DNA of 64,000 nt from Monoplex corrugatus (lineage: Eukaryota > Mollusca > Gastropoda > Littorinimorpha > Ranellidae), in contig JAPXFY010000022.1 of assembly GCA_030674185.1 (NCBI GenBank), positions 38,860,130-38,924,129 of the forward strand, given 5' to 3'. The notes beneath the pieces were generated by a model. That model ran no database searches and was not told where the DNA came from. It was given only the letters and a program-made list of their open reading frames with translations. Positions 1 to 10,655 of the stretch are shown piece by piece. Position numbers and translations under genes: made by a program. The stretch's first letter is position 1. Each line of letters opens with the position of its first letter.

Positions 1-1440
1 GATGTGAACAAAAAATGTAGGGTAGGTAAAACATAGGCTAGGCAGACCCTCAAAACCTGGCCAGCTCATAGGTTTTAGGCTAGCGATTCCTCAGTACAGA
101 CGAAATCAATTAGGCTAGCCTACCGCAGGTCCGCAATGATAACTGTAACCCGGATTGCGTGACGTAATCTGACGGGAAATAACTCGATCATAATATGAAA
201 AAGAAGAACGACAGCAGGTGAGATGAAAGTTTCAGTTTCAGTTTCTCAAACTGACGTATCCGCGTTCAGAGTGAATTCTATAATGCAATGTAATGGAGAA
301 TGATCGTGGCACAAGCCTTAACTCGAAGCGGCGTACGCGTTGGCCAAGTACAAACTTCCACCGAATCTGACACAGACGACAGTGTAGTGAAAGTGCATGA
401 TACTGCATCATGTGAGGAATATTTCACTTCTTTTAATTTTCGATTTTTTAAATAAGTACGCCTACACTTGATCTGGGCTGAACCAGTGATACCAGAGTAA
501 CCTTTGCTCCTATGCACGTCTTGCGCTGTTTTCCTGTGCATGATAAAACATTCATCATCGAAACTTTTTTGTCCAGATTTTCTGAAACCATAATGTCACA
601 ATGTGTAAGCTGTTGCACGCATAAAGTGCAGAAATATCGGTAAACTACTATTTCATTGAAACGTGGTCAAAGAGCTTAGCTTAGCTTAGTTCAGTTACTT
701 GTCAGTTGTTCCTGAAGTTTACAAGTGTGTCCATGGCATATCGAAACCTCAAACTGCATGAGACGATGAGTAAATCTACTTTGAAAGTATTTTAAGTAAC
801 ATTGTTTACTTTTTACTCCATCAGGGATTAACTTTCTTGGTAACCAGTAGCTCCTAAAATCATATCGGGCTACCTCAGTTTATGTTTCAAGTACCCTAGC
901 TTGCAGCCTAAACATTCCGTACCAGGAAAAGATCGAGCTCAGTGCGATGATTTTAGATCAAATCGAAGCATTTTATCAATGTCTGTCGTCGCCGCCATAT
1001 CAACCTCGCTCTGCGCATGCGCTTAGCCGTGCAGTGATCAGTATCGTCTGCTAGGCTCGCTGGGTGTGTCCTCTCTTGCTGTTTTTATTTATTTATTTTA
1101 CAAATCTTTTTTATTTTTTTATTTATTTGGTTGTTTATTGATTTACTTATTTATTTTGCGCTTGAGCGTGGTTTCGCCTTTAATAGTGAATCCAGTGGTC
1201 TGGATGAAGGATGTAGTCTTCATCAACATGATCAAGTGCTTCTTCTTCTTCTTCCTTTATACGGCCAACATCATTCTGCTGATGGTTTTGTCGAAGTTTG
1301 GGGAGATTGCCGAAGTTTGCGCTGTTGTGAGGATTTGGAACATTTTCGCAACTCCAACTGAGCCAGTCTGATTTCCTTGAAGGTACCCTGGGTCAAGCCC
1401 CTACTAGCAGTGCCTCAGCCTTCATCACCGCTACTTGGCT
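1..1440. other. No gene recognised
   Basis: Apparently single-copy, AT-rich sequence apart from the possible promoter at 960-1,060. Short open frames, such as the minus-strand one at 278-541, show no recognisable motif. A T-rich tract of TTTATTTATTT type runs from 1,082 to 1,158. Confidence 0.4.
960..1060. promoter_or_regulatory. Possible TATA-less promoter (YY1-like and NRF1-like motifs)
   Basis: GCCGCCATAT at about 990 matches the YY1 core on the opposite strand. GCGCATGCGC at about 1,013 is the palindromic NRF1 core. Such motif pairs are typical of TATA-less animal promoters. The local GC content is higher than in the flanks. The TRIM coding exon begins 3.4 kb downstream behind a clear 3' splice site, so a 5' leader exon here would fit, but no donor could be fixed. 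It could equally serve a gene to the left, outside the window. Confidence 0.3.
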
Positions 1441-1444
1441 AGGT

Positions 1445-2080
1445 CCAATAGAGGTGTGAGGGGTGGTGGGGGTGATGGTGAGAAAGTAACAGGGGGAGGG
1501 GATCAGGGATGGAAAAATGACTGGGAGGGATGGCAGGGGGAGGGGAGGTTTAGGGAGTAGTGGTCAGGAGGAGGGCAAGGGGGAAGGGTTGGGGGGGGAG
1601 GTTGTTACAGGTTCTAGAGATGGGAGGCCAGTCTGGACTTGAAACAGTCCAGTGACTCAGCTGTTACAACCTCCTGAGGCAACTTGTTCCATTCAGGTAT
1701 GGTCCTCGGGAAGAACGTCATCTGCCTGTACCATGTCGTGCAGGTAGGAATGTCGTAGCTCAGGTTGTTGTTTGTCCTAGAGCCCAGCCTGCTGTCAGGT
1801 GGTTTGGGCAGGTACATGGAGCTAATGGAGATGAGACCGTGATGGAACTTATAAAACATCTCCAAGCGGGCTTTCTTACGACGCTGTTGCAGGGAAGGCC
1901 AGTTGAGGGAGTCAAGGATGGTGTCCAAGCATGATGATTGGCGGTGGCGATTGGAGACCCATCTTGCTGCTCTTCGTTGGATCTTCTCAAGGGCCTTAAT
2001 CTCGTTTGCTCTTGGTTGCCCTAGAACCACTCTCTTCACGAGTAACTCCAGCTGTTGGCTACTGGTCATAGTAGGTTAAA
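1445..2080 (-). mobile_element. LINE 3' fragment, CR1/Jockey-like reverse transcriptase C-terminus
   Basis: The minus frame 2,069-1,614 (about 151 codons) has the signature of the region downstream of the reverse transcriptase domain of CR1/Jockey-type non-LTR elements: EKIQRRAARWVSN, then LNWPSLQQRRKKARL, then PEWNKLPQEVV, ending at a stop. Endonuclease and catalytic RT motifs are absent, so it is a 5'-truncated dead copy. The GA-rich stretch 1,445-1,610 is probably its 3' UTR. The clade is uncertain. Confidence 0.75.
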
Positions 2081-2317
2081 ACTGTATGTAGAACGTGCTC
2101 CGCGGAGGTTGGTCCTGTCTGCGTGTGGAGATTGGACCTGTCTGATATGGACATCCAACCATGAGAGACAGCCCCATGCGGCTCATAGTCCTCAGGTGGA
2201 AGATAACGGTTTGTTGTTGCTGCTCAAACTAGTGGTCGAATGTGTGGGACCACGACATCCAGTTTGGCGAAGGACACATTTATCTGTGGTCAAAAGTTCA
2301 TTACATTGCACACTCTA

Positions 2318-3008
2318 AGGCTGCTGGGCTATAGAAACTCTTGCCTCACGTCTCACGCCTCATGCTTCACACCTCACATTTCATGCACTGGGCCACAGGA
2401 GCTCATACCTCACTGCTCACGCGTCTGTTTTGTGTTGACAGTGCCAGAACACAGTGCTGTTTGCTCAGTTGATCAGAGACAATATTCGTGGTTTGTTTCT
2501 TTTTCCGAAGATGGATTCTTCCGACAAAGAAGACCTCCTGATTTTGCTCTTGCTCAGGAGGAGGAAGCAAAAGAATCAAAGTGTATGGTGCCGAGAAAAT
2601 TTCTTCCTTAGAGAATCACGAGAATTCCATCGTACATTCCATCATCTCCTTAACTTTGGGTTTGTTCAGAATCTTCGCCAAGTCTTCCCAAACTTTTTTT
2701 TAATCTTTGTCCTTGTAGTCAGGCACATGTGGATTCCAGAGGAGGGGGCCCTGCCAGGACCAACTCGATCAATTTTTCTTCATAGTCATCCATCCTGCAT
2801 GTGAGGAGAATTGAAATGGCCAATGGTAACCAGGAACTTCAGCTTCACGCATGGAAAAAAGTGGACAGCCCCACTTCTCCGCTCACGCGTGAATCGTGAA
2901 CTATGAAGCATGAAGTGTGAGTGGAGTTGTATGGCCCCGCGCAAGAGACCTCGTCTGTTCATTTTTCTATTTCCGCGTGAGATGTGAGTTTCTATGGCCC
3001 AGCAGCCT
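2318..3008 (+). mobile_element. Harbinger/ISL2EU-like DNA transposon remnant with TIRs
   Basis: The ends are inverted repeats: AGGCTGCTGGGC at 2,318 reads on as ATAGAAACTC, and the reverse complement at 3,008 matches with one mismatch over about 24 bp. Both ends are flanked by TA (2,316-2,317 and 3,009-3,010), which fits a TA target duplication. Subterminal stretches rich in CTCAC/GTGAG also mirror each other. A frame starting at ATG 2,511 begins MDSSDKEDLLILLLL followed by an Arg/Lys-rich run and REFHRTFHHLL, resembling the N-terminus of PIF/Harbinger transposases. No DDE domain follows, so this is a non-autonomous deletion derivative. Confidence 0.6.
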
Positions 3009-3009
3009 T

Positions 3010-4100
3010 ATGCGATGTTTCAAACAAAATGCGTCAAGAGCTTCTTGCAGAAATACCAAAATGTTCTGCCCAGTACACACCCAAAAGCAATTAATTTAAA
3101 CAAGGATTATGAAAATGGAAAAGAAAATGTCAGCATGGACAAGAACAAGTACAGATGAAGAGAGAATTTGGTTTGACTACGATTCAGAAAATTTTTTAAA
3201 AATCACTCCCAGGCATTTGCCACTGGAGATAAAAAAAAAAAAAATTTTTTTTAAAAAAGGAGCCCCATTGTTGCAGGAACTAACTTCTTTAAGTTGCTCT
3301 GAGTAATCATACTTGAAAAATAATTGATATGCAGAGAGTATTCTTTGCATAGTGGTAGTGTTGAGTCACAGAAAAATAATGAATAAAACATGTATATATG
3401 CACTTTAAGTTTTTCTTGTATAAAATTTTCTGTCTGATGACTTACTTTACTACTGTATTGGGCCCCCTCCCCCAGCCCCCCCCCCCCCCTTTCTCTCAAT
3501 TTCTTTTGAGAATATTTATGTGTGTCTGTGTTTGCCTTCGTGTGTGTTTGTATGTGTCTGAAAGATTGTATTTTGGATATCTGTATCATAATAATAAAAA
3601 TAACAATAATAATAATAATAATGATTATAGTATTAACAATAACAGTAATGATGATAGTAATAATGATAATAATATTATTATAATATTAGTAATGATAAAA
3701 GACAGTAATGCCATTTGTATTGTGCGAACAATCCAGTCAAAGAACACTCACTGCACTTTATTAGATACAAAAATTTATTTAAAGAAAAAAAAAAGGGGGG
3801 GGGGGGGGGGAGATTGTCATGTCAATATATTAATGCTGTGCAGCACTGTATACATACTGAATACATCAGTGTAACATCAAAAAGAACAAAACATCATGAT
3901 TATTGAAAATTGTTCTTGTATTGCACTAGTCTCCAGACTCGGTTGGCCTCACTGCACATTACACATAATCAGTCTTTTTAGTGGAGCACAAAGAACTCCA
4001 GCTGTTAGATGTGTGACCATGTTCCAGATTGTTGTATAATCTTTTGTGGGTGTACATGCTTGGCGTTTCATGTTTACATAGACAAACCACTGACAAGACC
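3010..4100. other. Non-coding, low-complexity stretch
   Basis: No gene seen. It contains a poly-C run near 3,476-3,490, a TG-rich patch near 3,518-3,560, (AAT)n-like sequence at about 3,588-3,700 and an A-tract followed by a G-run near 3,784-3,811. Confidence 0.5.
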
Positions 4101-4104
4101 CACA

Positions 4105-4305
4105 GGATCTTTTAACCATTCGACTCCCACACCCGATCCACTGACTGCAAAAACTTAACCCTTTGACTCCCTCACCTTATCCACCAGCTTCCTGCAGGAA
4201 GCTGTTGGGTAGAGTGAGGGAACCAAAGGGTTATGTTTTTGCTTTGCTAGTAGGGTTGGCAGTGCAGGATGCCGGTGGACAGGGTGTCGGAGTCAAAGGG
4301 TTAAA
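4105..4305. repeat. Fold-back hairpin element, copy 1 (diverged)
   Basis: Carries the family signature AACCCTTTGACTCCCTCACC near 4,157 and, about 70 bp on, its approximate reverse complement, meeting at GCTTCCTGCAGGAAGC. Outer pairs of the same motif extend the hairpin. The arms have drifted. It lies about 80 bp upstream of the 3' splice site of the TRIM coding exon, so it is intronic or promoter-proximal to that gene. Confidence 0.75.
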
Positions 4306-4443
4306 AAGTTTTGTATTTGCATCTTTCTGACAGACAGCTAGGTAGAGATGTGTTATTAACAATAAATTACAATTTGCTTTCCCTGCAGATTGACAAAAGC
4401 AGAGAATCTTTGGCTGGTGGAGGACAATTACAAGCGGACCACG

Positions 4444-6228
4444 ATGGAGTCGGACACGGCAAACCCAATGGTGTGCATTATTTGTCACGAGGTTTATCGT
4501 GACCCCAAATTTTTGCCATGTCACCATACGTTCTGCGCAAGCTGCGTGCAGACTTGGGCTGACCATCACCGCCAGCGCAACAACTGCAGGTCCATGTTTC
4601 CCTGTCCTTTGTGTCTGAAACAGACCTCATTGCCTGAGGGAGGCGCTGCGGCTCTGCAGACCAACTTCTACCTAAGCCCCAAGGACCTAGACAGGGCTCG
4701 AAACGGGCAGGTGTGTCTCGCTCACCCAAAGAAAGAACTGGAATTGTACTGTGTTCCCTGTGAGAAGACCATCTGCTTGAAATGTAAAGCGCTTGACCAC
4801 AACTCACACGAAACCCTGGATCCAGCAGAAGCGGTCAAACTGAAGAAGGGGGAGTTGATCAGTGGTCAGCAGCGCGTGCAGAAGGCCATGAAAACCATTA
4901 AGGAAATGTGCAACAAAATTAAGAGCAAGTTGAGAAGCCAAGAAGATCAGGTAGCTACAGCCCAGACGGTAATCCGTGCGATGCATGGTCATGTAATCAC
5001 ATCAGCCAATGTTGTCAGAGACAAAATGCTGGATTACCTACAATGGCAAAACGGTCCAGTGGTGCATGCGCTATCTGACGACTTGCAGCGCCTGCAGGAA
5101 AATCGGCATGAGATGGGTGACTTTGACCAGCAGTTGGCAAAAACCGTCAACAGTGAAGACATGGATAAGATGATCTCCTTGACTGAAGAGTTGAAGGGTG
5201 GAAAAGGAAGCAAGAAATCTCTTGATAGAATGACATCTCAGAGGAAAACCCCACCTAATTTGTTTCAAGGTCTCTTATTCTACATAGCGGTGATTATGTT
5301 ATTTCTTCTCCTTCTGCATTTATATTTCACAGGCTTTCATTTCTCTAGCCAGATAGGTTTTCACAGAATGGTAGAGCAGTTTAAGTGTGCAGAGGAAAGA
5401 GACACCGAAGTGTTCTCCATTTGTCCCACACTGTCGGGCACTGTCTGGCTATCCTACACTCAGCGTGGTTTGAGAGAAGATGCTGCCAGTCAAGAGTTTA
5501 ACAGGACAGGTACGCTTGTGCGAACACTTGAAATGGCAACAGGTAGAGTGTCGTGGGCCATGCTTGATCCAAAATCAAACAAATTTATCGATCAAGACAC
5601 ACACAGGATCGCTACTCTGTCAAAGTCAGGGGCTCGGTTCAGACTGAACAACCATTTGTCAGGGAGAGCGCATGTCGAAAGGTTCACAGGTACATTTTCA
5701 GAACCTCCTCATAATGTGTATGTGCATGCATTCACGATATATGTGAGGCGTCATCGGGCCTTTGATGTGGATACCAGTGGGAATCTTGTAGCGGTGGTGG
5801 AAGAGGGATTGTCCCCAGACGTGCGGCGCAAAGTGAAACTATACAGAGAACCTGACGCTAAAGGTAATGTCATCAATTTCATTCCACAAAGCTCGACCTT
5901 CCAACCGTCAGACGTTTGTTTCTTCAGGTTTGCTCATCAACAGCTTTTGCTCGTTGCTGATGAATGGAACAATGACATCCTTGTCTTGGAATTTAAAACT
6001 GAAAGTCAGATATTCCAGGACACTCTGAAATCAGTCTGTCCTCCCTCCTCAGCTCCGACAGCTCTGAATGTGGACAGTGAAGGCTCCCTGTGGGTTGCCT
6101 GTCGTGGCGGAACAATTGTCAAACTGCAGTTTGACTATCCAAGTTTTAGTGCTATTGTAGCATGTCTGGTGGTGGCTGTTTTGACGTTTTCAAAATATTC
6201 TATACCAGGCCCATGGAGAACTGTTTAA
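4444..6228 (+). CDS. TRIM-type RING/B-box protein with internal membrane segment
   Basis: 594 residues in one coding exon. A canonical 3' splice site (TTTCCCTGCAG) at 4,388 places a leader exon upstream, and ATG 4,444 is the first in-frame ATG just before the RING. The C3HC4 RING uses C11, C14, C26, H28, C31, C34, C54 and C57. A B-box 2 uses C91, H94, C103, C106, C111, C114, H119 and H122. A helical, Lys/Gln-rich probable coiled coil spans about 125-265. Residues about 277-300 are strongly hydrophobic and look membrane-spanning. The rest (about 310-565) has NHL/propeller-like strands, for example FDVDTSGNLVAVVEEG and LNVDSEGSLWVACRGG. A second hydrophobic stretch lies at about 567-584. RING plus B-box predicts a ubiquitin E3 ligase, membrane-bound if the segment is real. 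Large TRIM-NHL expansions are known in molluscs. Substrate and orthology are not evident. The single coding exon could mean a retrocopy. Confidence 0.88.
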   Translation: MESDTANPMVCIICHEVYRDPKFLPCHHTFCASCVQTWADHHRQRNNCRSMFPCPLCLKQTSLPEGGAAALQTNFYLSPKDLDRARNGQVCLAHPKKELELYCVPCEKTICLKCKALDHNSHETLDPAEAVKLKKGELISGQQRVQKAMKTIKEMCNKIKSKLRSQEDQVATAQTVIRAMHGHVITSANVVRDKMLDYLQWQNGPVVHALSDDLQRLQENRHEMGDFDQQLAKTVNSEDMDKMISLTEELKGGKGSKKSLDRMTSQRKTPPNLFQGLLFYIAVIMLFLLLLHLYFTGFHFSSQIGFHRMVEQFKCAEERDTEVFSICPTLSGTVWLSYTQRGLREDAASQEFNRTGTLVRTLEMATGRVSWAMLDPKSNKFIDQDTHRIATLSKSGARFRLNNHLSGRAHVERFTGTFSEPPHNVYVHAFTIYVRRHRAFDVDTSGNLVAVVEEGLSPDVRRKVKLYREPDAKGNVINFIPQSSTFQPSDVCFFRFAHQQLLLVADEWNNDILVLEFKTESQIFQDTLKSVCPPSSAPTALNVDSEGSLWVACRGGTIVKLQFDYPSFSAIVACLVVAVLTFSKYSIPGPWRTV

Positions 6229-6900
6229 TTGAATGTGCAGAAAAAGACTAAGAAGAGCCTGAAAAGACCTCTTCTCCGCAAAGCACTGACAGAAATGGTT
6301 TCTTTCTGACAAAGAAAAAGGATTGACAGTTATTTTGCGTTTGACTGAGAATAAGACATGTCATGAGAGATTTCTGTCTGACGAAGAATAAGAAGTGTTA
6401 TGATAGCTTTGCTTTGTTGATGTCATAAAACAATGTAGAATATGTGAAGAAATTGTAAATGTTAATGTTTATAAGACATCAGATTGAAGGAAAATGTTAT
6501 TACTGACATGTGATAATTTTGCTGCATGATTATTTCCGTCATGATTTGTAGAAGTGTACAAACAAATAGGAACCTGGAAAACACACAAAAAAAGAATCAG
6601 AACAGTGATTTAATACAACCAGACAAGATTGGCGCAAATTTTCGGCCAACTGGCTTTTGTCATGCGTAAACATAAGATCACAAAAGAACAAACAACAAAG
6701 ACAAAAATTAGGAGAAAAAGACTAAAATTTCACTGCTGCTTCATCCTGTGGGAGAAAAGGACAAACAAATGTTCACTTTTTTGTTATGACCATTGGCCAT
6801 CAGTTAAAATATTTTGAATCTAGAAACTTGACCTCAAGGTTATGGGAAAATCACAGCATAAATTTACCGGTACCTAAAGACTGACCGTCAGGCATGGTCA
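6229..6900. repeat. TRIM 3' flank with dispersed repeat R2
   Basis: 6,229-6,550 is unique and is probably 3' UTR and downstream DNA; no AATAAA was found near the stop. 6,555-6,745 matches 42,085-42,260 closely (shared cores ATACAACCAGACAAGA, CAAATTTT and GGCCAACTGGC, then AAAATTAGGAGAAAAAGACT). A reverse-oriented partial copy lies at about 37,745-37,855. The family is unclassified. Confidence 0.6.
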
Positions 6901-6906
6901 GGTCAG

Positions 6907-6907
<1 letters not shown>

Positions 6908-6969
<62 letters not shown>

Positions 6970-6971
6970 AC

Positions 6972-7012
<41 letters not shown>
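6908..7012. repeat. (CA)n microsatellite
   Basis: About 100 bp of almost pure CA with one ACCA interruption and one ACGCAC variant. It directly abuts the next U560 copy. Confidence 0.95.
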
Positions 7013-7013
<1 letters not shown>

Positions 7014-7014
<1 letters not shown>

Positions 7015-7490
7015 TGGGGACACTGGGGGCTTGAAATTCTGTGCTAGAATTTTCCTCTTTTCTGCCACTGTCTTTGTTTCTTTCTTTCTCATTTGCTGTC
7101 ACTTCTTCCTATCGTTTTCTGCCTTGCTGGTCCTTTCATCTGTATATGTTCGATAAGGTCTTACATATTTTCTCTTAGGATTGATGATTGTTGCTGTAGG
7201 GAAATGAGATTTGCAGAAGGAATTTTAAGTAATTTAGATCTGTTTTGATATGTTTTAGTGTCCTCAGTTATGTTTAAATTTGTATTCAGGTTTGTTGTTT
7301 TTTTAAATCCCCTGTGTGATGAATTGGATGGGGCATCTCCTTAGATTATGTGCACGAATGCAGTGATATGTGTACTTAATTTTCTGTTCCTTTTTTTTTC
7401 CTGTTGAAGTACTGTGTGTGTATTGTTGTAACCCTGATACAGCTCTACGCAGTCGGCTGGGCTTTAAGCACTAATAACTTGAATAAAAAT
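7014..7490 (+). mobile_element. U560 dispersed repeat, copy 1
   Basis: U560 is my label for an unclassified family of about 560 bp with at least 15 copies here. Hallmarks in order: a GGGGATGC...GGGG head, CCCCACCTTCTGGAAATTCT, TTTCCTCTTTTCTGTCACTC, a ggtcca/tcacctgtatgtgttcgataa block, CTCTTAGGATTGATAATTGG, AAATCCCCTGTG, and a tail of ATGGCTCTACGCAGTCGGCT plus GGGCTTTAAAC then A-rich simple repeats. This copy is slightly internally deleted. The A-rich tail suggests retroposition, but no pol III boxes or coding frame were recognised. Confidence 0.8.
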
Positions 7491-7689
7491 AAGGCCTGAT
7501 ACTACAGATGGAGAAATGAAAGTCCCCTCCTGTTTTGGAACCATGGGAGCTGTCTAGTTTGCTTTTAGATAGTTAGGGGTTCCTCTTTCCTGTCATGTTG
7601 TCTATTCTTCACAAGGCTCTTTCTTATTTCTGCCCTCCACATCATTCACCTGTACTTCTGTACAAATTCTCTCCTTAGCTCCCCAAAGA

Positions 7690-8889
7690 CGGGGTATGAC
7701 TGTCTTTAAGGTAGTTTCAGTTTCAGTTTCTGCTTCATATCTATCAAACAGAAAACAAACTGTTCTCATCAATGGCACTTACTCTCAACCTGCATACCTG
7801 ACCTGTGGTGTTCCACAAGGATCTGTCCTTGGCCCTGTTCTTTTCACTCTTTATACCTCCCCCCTGTCCACCATCATCAACTCCCACTCTGTAAAACACC
7901 ACTTCTGTGCTGATGACACCCAACTTCAAGACAGTGACTCACCTGACAATATACAGCGCCTCTTGACTCGCACCACTGAGTGTTACTCGGACATTATTAA
8001 GAACTGGATGACATACAATAAACTTCAGCTTAACGACGACAAGACAGAAGCTATCCTCATTGGCACCCGTCAGAAACTTTCTCAGCTGCCTCCTCTCTCT
8101 CTCCCATTATGTAACACATCAGTCCCAATTTCTGATTCAGCTAAAACCTTCAGTGTCTGCATTGACTCTACCCTCTCTATGAACAACTTTGTTTCTCAAA
8201 CTGCCAGATCTTGATACTATCATCTCCATCGTATAAGCCTGATCAGGAAGTATCTCTCTGTCGAAACAACTGCAAAACTCGTTCTCTCCTTCATAATGTC
8301 TCGCATTGACTATTGCAATTCACTCCTGTCTGGTCTTCCTGCCTCCACCATTCACATCCTACAGCGCATTCAAAACAATGCTGCACGCCTTGTACTCAAA
8401 AAGAAAAAAGCTGACCACATATCTCCTCTCCTGGCACAACTTCACTGGCTCCCTGTATCAAAGCGCATACAGTACAAACTAGACACCATGTGCTACAAAA
8501 GCCTCAATAACGCAGCCCCTGACTACCTGTCAAACCTACTTGAGATCTATGTTCCCTCATGTACCCTCCGCTCTGCCTCCGATCCTCTGACTTTTCGCTT
8601 TCCACGCACTAAGCTCAATACCTATGGTCCACGAGCCTTCTCTGTTTCTGGTCCACTCTCCTGGAACAAACTTCCTCTCTAGTCCGTCAGCAACCTACTT
8701 TTGTCTCCTTCAAGTCCGCTCTCAAAACTCACCTTTTCTCGTCTGCATAAAATCCTGACCACACTCAACCCCCTCTGCAGCCTGTCTCCACTCGGAGGGG
8801 AATCACATTGTAATATATAATTGTATATAATATGCTCTCTATAATTTTCCATTGCTTTTATTCTTTCTCCCCATTTATAGCCATGCGTG

Positions 8890-8921
<32 letters not shown>

Positions 8922-9037
8922 TGTGTGTGCGTGCGTGGTGTGTGTGCGTGCGTGCATGTGTGTCTGTTTCAGCACTTAGATTTGATTTTATCAAGATTTT
9001 GCGCTATATAAATATTGTAATTATTATTATTATTATT
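7690..9037 (+). mobile_element. L2/CR1-like LINE, 5'-truncated and broken (LINE-E copy 1)
   Basis: Reverse transcriptase pieces: CGVPQGSVLGPVLFTLYT (motif B region), FCADDTQLQ (motif C), LQLNDDKTEAILIG, then a stop at 8,212. The frame resumes at 8,296 with SRIDYCNSLLSGLP, a RIQNNAARLV block, LLAQLHWLPVSKRIQYK and a SGPLSWNKLP end typical of the L2/CR1 C-terminus. A TG-rich tract lies at 8,885-8,965, then GCGCTATATAAATATTG and an (ATT)n tail to 9,037. No endonuclease. Same family as the copy at 61,619-63,893. Confidence 0.85.
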
Positions 9038-9039
9038 AG

Positions 9040-9430
9040 AAAGCTCGACTTTTCCTGGGGCCTGCACCACGAGGATGGCGCTCATCCCCTCTCCCTCGCT
9101 TGAGATTCATATTCATATGCACTTTTTTTTTGTTGCTTTTTGCCAAGACTTAAGAAAGGCAAGAAAGCTAATTGGTCTTCAAGGGGTGGGACCTGGGAAA
9201 TCAACCTATCTCTTCATTGTTTTATACCAAGGCAGCTGGGCAATGCCCTGCTCTTCATGATTTTAAAATGCCTTGGGATCTTTAGTGTGCACAGCCAGAA
9301 GGCACTTGGGTCTCACTCGTTTTTCGTCCCCTTCCGAAGGACTAGACTTCAGTTCGATTTTCTAGTCAAACTGAGGAGAAAAGTAGAGGCCACTACAGGG
9401 AGCGAACCCTGGAACCTTGAGTTTAGTTAA
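9040..9430. repeat. SINE-like dispersed sequence (uncertain)
   Basis: Contains GAGCGAACCCTGG near 9,399, which could be a reversed pol III B box. Features resemble the stretch at 17,340-17,560 (accctggaacc versus ggttggaact contexts), but no A box or tail was fixed. It may instead be part of an unrecognised transposon. No gene. Confidence 0.3.
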
Positions 9431-9880
9431 GATAGGATGAAGAACATTGACAGTAGCACACACAGAAATCCACTTCCTCTGCTAAAGAGATAGGTTTGAA
9501 TGAAATTACAGGTTTGAAGTTAGTTACGTGCTAAGATAAGGAGCACTCGCAGGAGCTCTAGACTGTGTAAGAAGAAGGCATCTTCACTTTATAACTATTC
9601 ACATCAGTGTGTGTATTTGTACACCTCTGCCTCTCCCTCCTCCCTCTTTCCCCCAATCAAGCCCAAAAGTTCAGCAACCCAGTTGTGAAAATCAGAAGTG
9701 AATTAGAGAAACAGTTAACTCTTTTACACCAAAAAGTATTTTTACCCCCAGCAAAAAAAAAAAAAAAGGGGTCTGCCCAATAATGAGAAATACAGAAAAT
9801 CATTCAGAGCTTCAAGCATGCCTGAAAGCTTATGATTATATTCTAAATGGAAAACATAGATCTCTAACAATTAGTACTGT
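9431..9880. other. No feature recognised
   Basis: AT-rich non-coding DNA. A 15-bp A run near 9,756 followed by GGGG is the only notable item. Confidence 0.4.
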
Positions 9881-9884
9881 ATGA

Positions 9885-10165
9885 TTAACCCCATGACTAC
9901 CGTATCATACCCACCAGCTGCAAAAACTTAACCCTTTGACTCCTTCACCCTATCCATCAGCTTCCTGGTGGAAGCTGGTGAATAGGGTGAGGGATTCAAA
10001 GGTTACGTTAAGTAACTTAAGTTTTTGCTTTGCCAGCATGGTTGACAATGCAGGAAGCTGGTTGTCAGGGAGTCAAAGGGTTAAGGCTTTGTTGTTGTTT
10101 TTTTCTTTGCTAGCATGGTTGATGATGCTGGAAGCTGGTGGACAGGATGCGAGAGTCAAAGGGTT
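9885..10165. repeat. Fold-back hairpin element, copy 2
   Basis: Contains AACCCTTTGACTCC at 9,930 opposed by a reverse complement near 9,990 (inner hairpin), and outer arms GCTTTGCCAGCATGGTTGA and GTCAAAGGGTTAAGGC repeated to 10,165. The outer right arm is duplicated. Confidence 0.75.
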
Positions 10166-10486
10166 GATAGGATCAGCAGATCAGTAGATGATCCCTGAAC
10201 CGTGACCATGGTCAAGACTCAATTTTTTATTTTTTTCAATTGGAGTTTATGTTGTCAAAAGAATCCATTCCGCTCCTCAGTTCAGTGTAGGGTTTTTCGC
10301 ATGTTCCAAAAGTCTGCCAGGTAAATGCTGGCAGATGTGGGTGGAGACGGTATGTTCCAGATGTCTTCCAGGTAAGTGCTGGCAGATTTGGGTGGAGACC
10401 TTATGGAGTTGTCCGAGTGCGATGAATCCCTCTTGAACAAACTCCCAACATGAAAGGAATCCTGTGTTTTACATACATACTCTGAC

Positions 10487-10568
10487 AAACACACATGCAC
10501 ACACGCACGCACACACACACATCTATAGATTACACACACACACATATGCAAACATATAGATCCCCACA

Positions 10569-10620
<52 letters not shown>

Positions 10621-10655
10621 TCGCGCACACACACACACACACACTACACATTACA
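10487..10655. repeat. (CA)n microsatellite cluster
   Basis: Interrupted CA/ACGC repeats. Non-coding. Confidence 0.9.
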
